From Glossina fuscipes (taxonomy: Eukaryota > Arthropoda > Insecta > Diptera > Glossinidae), in contig NW_023998414.1 in the NCBI RefSeq assembly GCF_014805625.2, positions 34,976,554 through 35,040,553 of the forward strand: 64,000 nt of DNA. Direction: 5' to 3'. The position numbers and the translations under genes are program-made. Positions 62,461-64,000 of this stretch are shown here, in pieces. Positions within the stretch are counted from its first letter, which is position 1, and every line of letters begins with the position of its first letter. Below the pieces are notes generated by a model, which saw only the letters and a list, made by a program, of their open reading frames with translations, did not search any database and was not told where the DNA came from.

Positions 62461-64000
62461 ATTGGACTAATCATATAGAATGATTTTCTAAATCAATTCA
62501 AGTGGTAATGCCCCTTGTGCCTTGTGAGCGTGCAATTAAGCATACATTTCTCGGAAACCCTATCAATTTATCGTATATTCGTTTGGATGTGAAAAAAAAA
62601 AACTTTGAATAACTTTTTTAAGACGAAATGCTAGCACAACAGGACGGAAACGCAAGGAAATTTTTCTCCTTTTTTTTTTTTTTAAGACCTCCTTGATCGC
62701 ATTTCTACGGATTAAAAAAATTTCTAAATTTTTTTGAAAATTTAAAAAAAAGAAGAAAAAAAAAAAGAATTTTATAGAAGCAATGTTTTTATTTTTTAAT
62801 CCATTTTATCTATATTTACTTTTACGAAAAGTCTCACCTCAAGTCCTTTCATTTAATATCCACATTAAGTACAACAAACAATCCACCATTCCATAGCGGC
62901 TGTCATGATCAGATGCATGTTCGAAACAAGTTCAAAAAGTGAAATAAAAACGTATAAGATAGGCTTCAATTCATTAGAATAAAAATAACAGCAACTTTCA
63001 CTTATTGCCTTTTCGTTTCATACAAATCGGCAGAGAATTGAAAGCGAAGAGAAACACGGCCAACTCTACAAATAGTGTGCGATTTCTGGAATAAAAATTC
63101 AAGAAGAAGGCATATCTATAAGCTACATTTGAAAGCGATAAATTCTCTTCAGTCATGTTGTTGTACTGCCAAAAAGCCAACTTGATCTATTTAGCAATTT
63201 ATCGGCAAAGTGGCGCAGTGATGCTTTCGTTCGAAAAATCAACCTATTGAGGCCATACAAAAATGCCTTTGTACAATTATTAAACGATTAAAGAAAAGGC
63301 AAACCTCTATATATTAACTAGCATTTCATCAATTAGCGAAATGATGTAACACGAATTTCACGGTTTCTATCGTGAACAAGCTCTTACAAGCTCCTTGATA
63401 TCTCTTTAGATTACTTTTCTTACTTTTTACTTGTGACGTTTCCCATTACGGTCATGCGACGAAATTATGGTACGAACGCATGTGAACGCATACTTTTCAT
63501 GGAAGGCCATCTCACGTGTGCTCAGTTGGTCCAAATTGAGTAAAAAATAATTTTCTCGCTGAAGATAATATTGATTTGAAGGCTTCAAAATATTGATCCA
63601 TCTAATCTAAATTTTTGATATCAATTTCACTAAAATTATATCACTCAGTGAATTTTGAAAATTTTAAAATGTTTTGTATATAACGTCTTTTTGTTGCAAA
63701 ACCAATTGTCCTTTAATCATATTTAAAGTTGAGAGTTGAGAGAGTTGGACCAAAACACAATTGGTTTACAAACAGTGGCCAGTGCAGATTGAGTACAAAA
63801 AGAAAAACATAGACAGGCAGTACAATTTAGAAAATGCTTCTGAATTATCATAGATTAGTATAACATATGTAGGTGGACGCATCCCAAGGCCTTTAGGATG
63901 TTACATACATGTCCACAAGCCTCATATAACTTATATGAAAAGAGGCAACATAGTGGCCGCGAGATATATCGAACAATTGGAACCACTTTTGCATTTCGTG
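62461..64000. other. Intergenic end of the window
   Basis: AT-rich DNA with A/T homopolymers (62580-62770). No gene, repeat family or RNA is recognisable. Confidence 0.6.

Overview
The window is nuclear DNA from a higher (cyclorrhaphan) fly. It is AT-rich, crowded with microsatellites and homopolymer runs, and its genes have fly-type short introns with GT...AG borders. Three genes can be rebuilt almost exon by exon and closely resemble Drosophila proteins: Tao (Hippo/microtubule kinase), carnation (Vps33A) and Grip84 (gamma-tubulin complex protein 2). In D. melanogaster I recall all three lying near the base of X (Muller element A), so this looks like a syntenic X-type block. The dispersed repeats and gene spacing suggest a calyptrate such as tsetse, but the species cannot be fixed from the sequence alone.

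Layout. 1-5444: non-coding DNA upstream of Tao, possibly with its promoter and first exon. 5445-16223: Tao, plus strand, twelve coding exons (1044 aa), a 3.5-kb intron 4 holding a 100-N assembly gap and a candidate internal promoter/first exon, and a 3'UTR with a 186-bp alternating purine-pyrimidine tract. 16224-25675: intergenic, with several copies of a dispersed repeat, unassigned short coding-like frames and very AT-rich DNA. 25676-27739: car, minus strand, three exons (598 aa). 27740-28886: shared divergent promoter region. 28887-34582: Grip84, plus strand, twelve exons (884 aa). 34583-64000: about 29 kb without a recognisable intact gene. It holds a mariner-type transposase fossil (~35.3-35.8 kb), a Ty3/gypsy pol remnant (~47.3-48.6 kb), an RNase H-bearing non-LTR retrotransposon remnant (~61.5-62.5 kb), two dispersed repeat families, many microsatellites and an unidentified decayed coding segment (45.7-46.2 kb).

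The genes do not form a pathway. Tao is a kinase for Hippo signalling and microtubule dynamics, Grip84 is a core microtubule nucleation factor, and Car serves endosome/lysosome fusion. Only car and Grip84 are likely to share regulatory DNA, being divergent and 1.1 kb apart.

The most interesting observation is an 81-codon open frame directly in phase after the conserved UAG stop of Tao, a candidate for stop-codon readthrough. Second is a TATA box, ATG, 32 codons and a splice donor inside Tao intron 4, in phase with exon 5, which could start a Tao form without the kinase domain.
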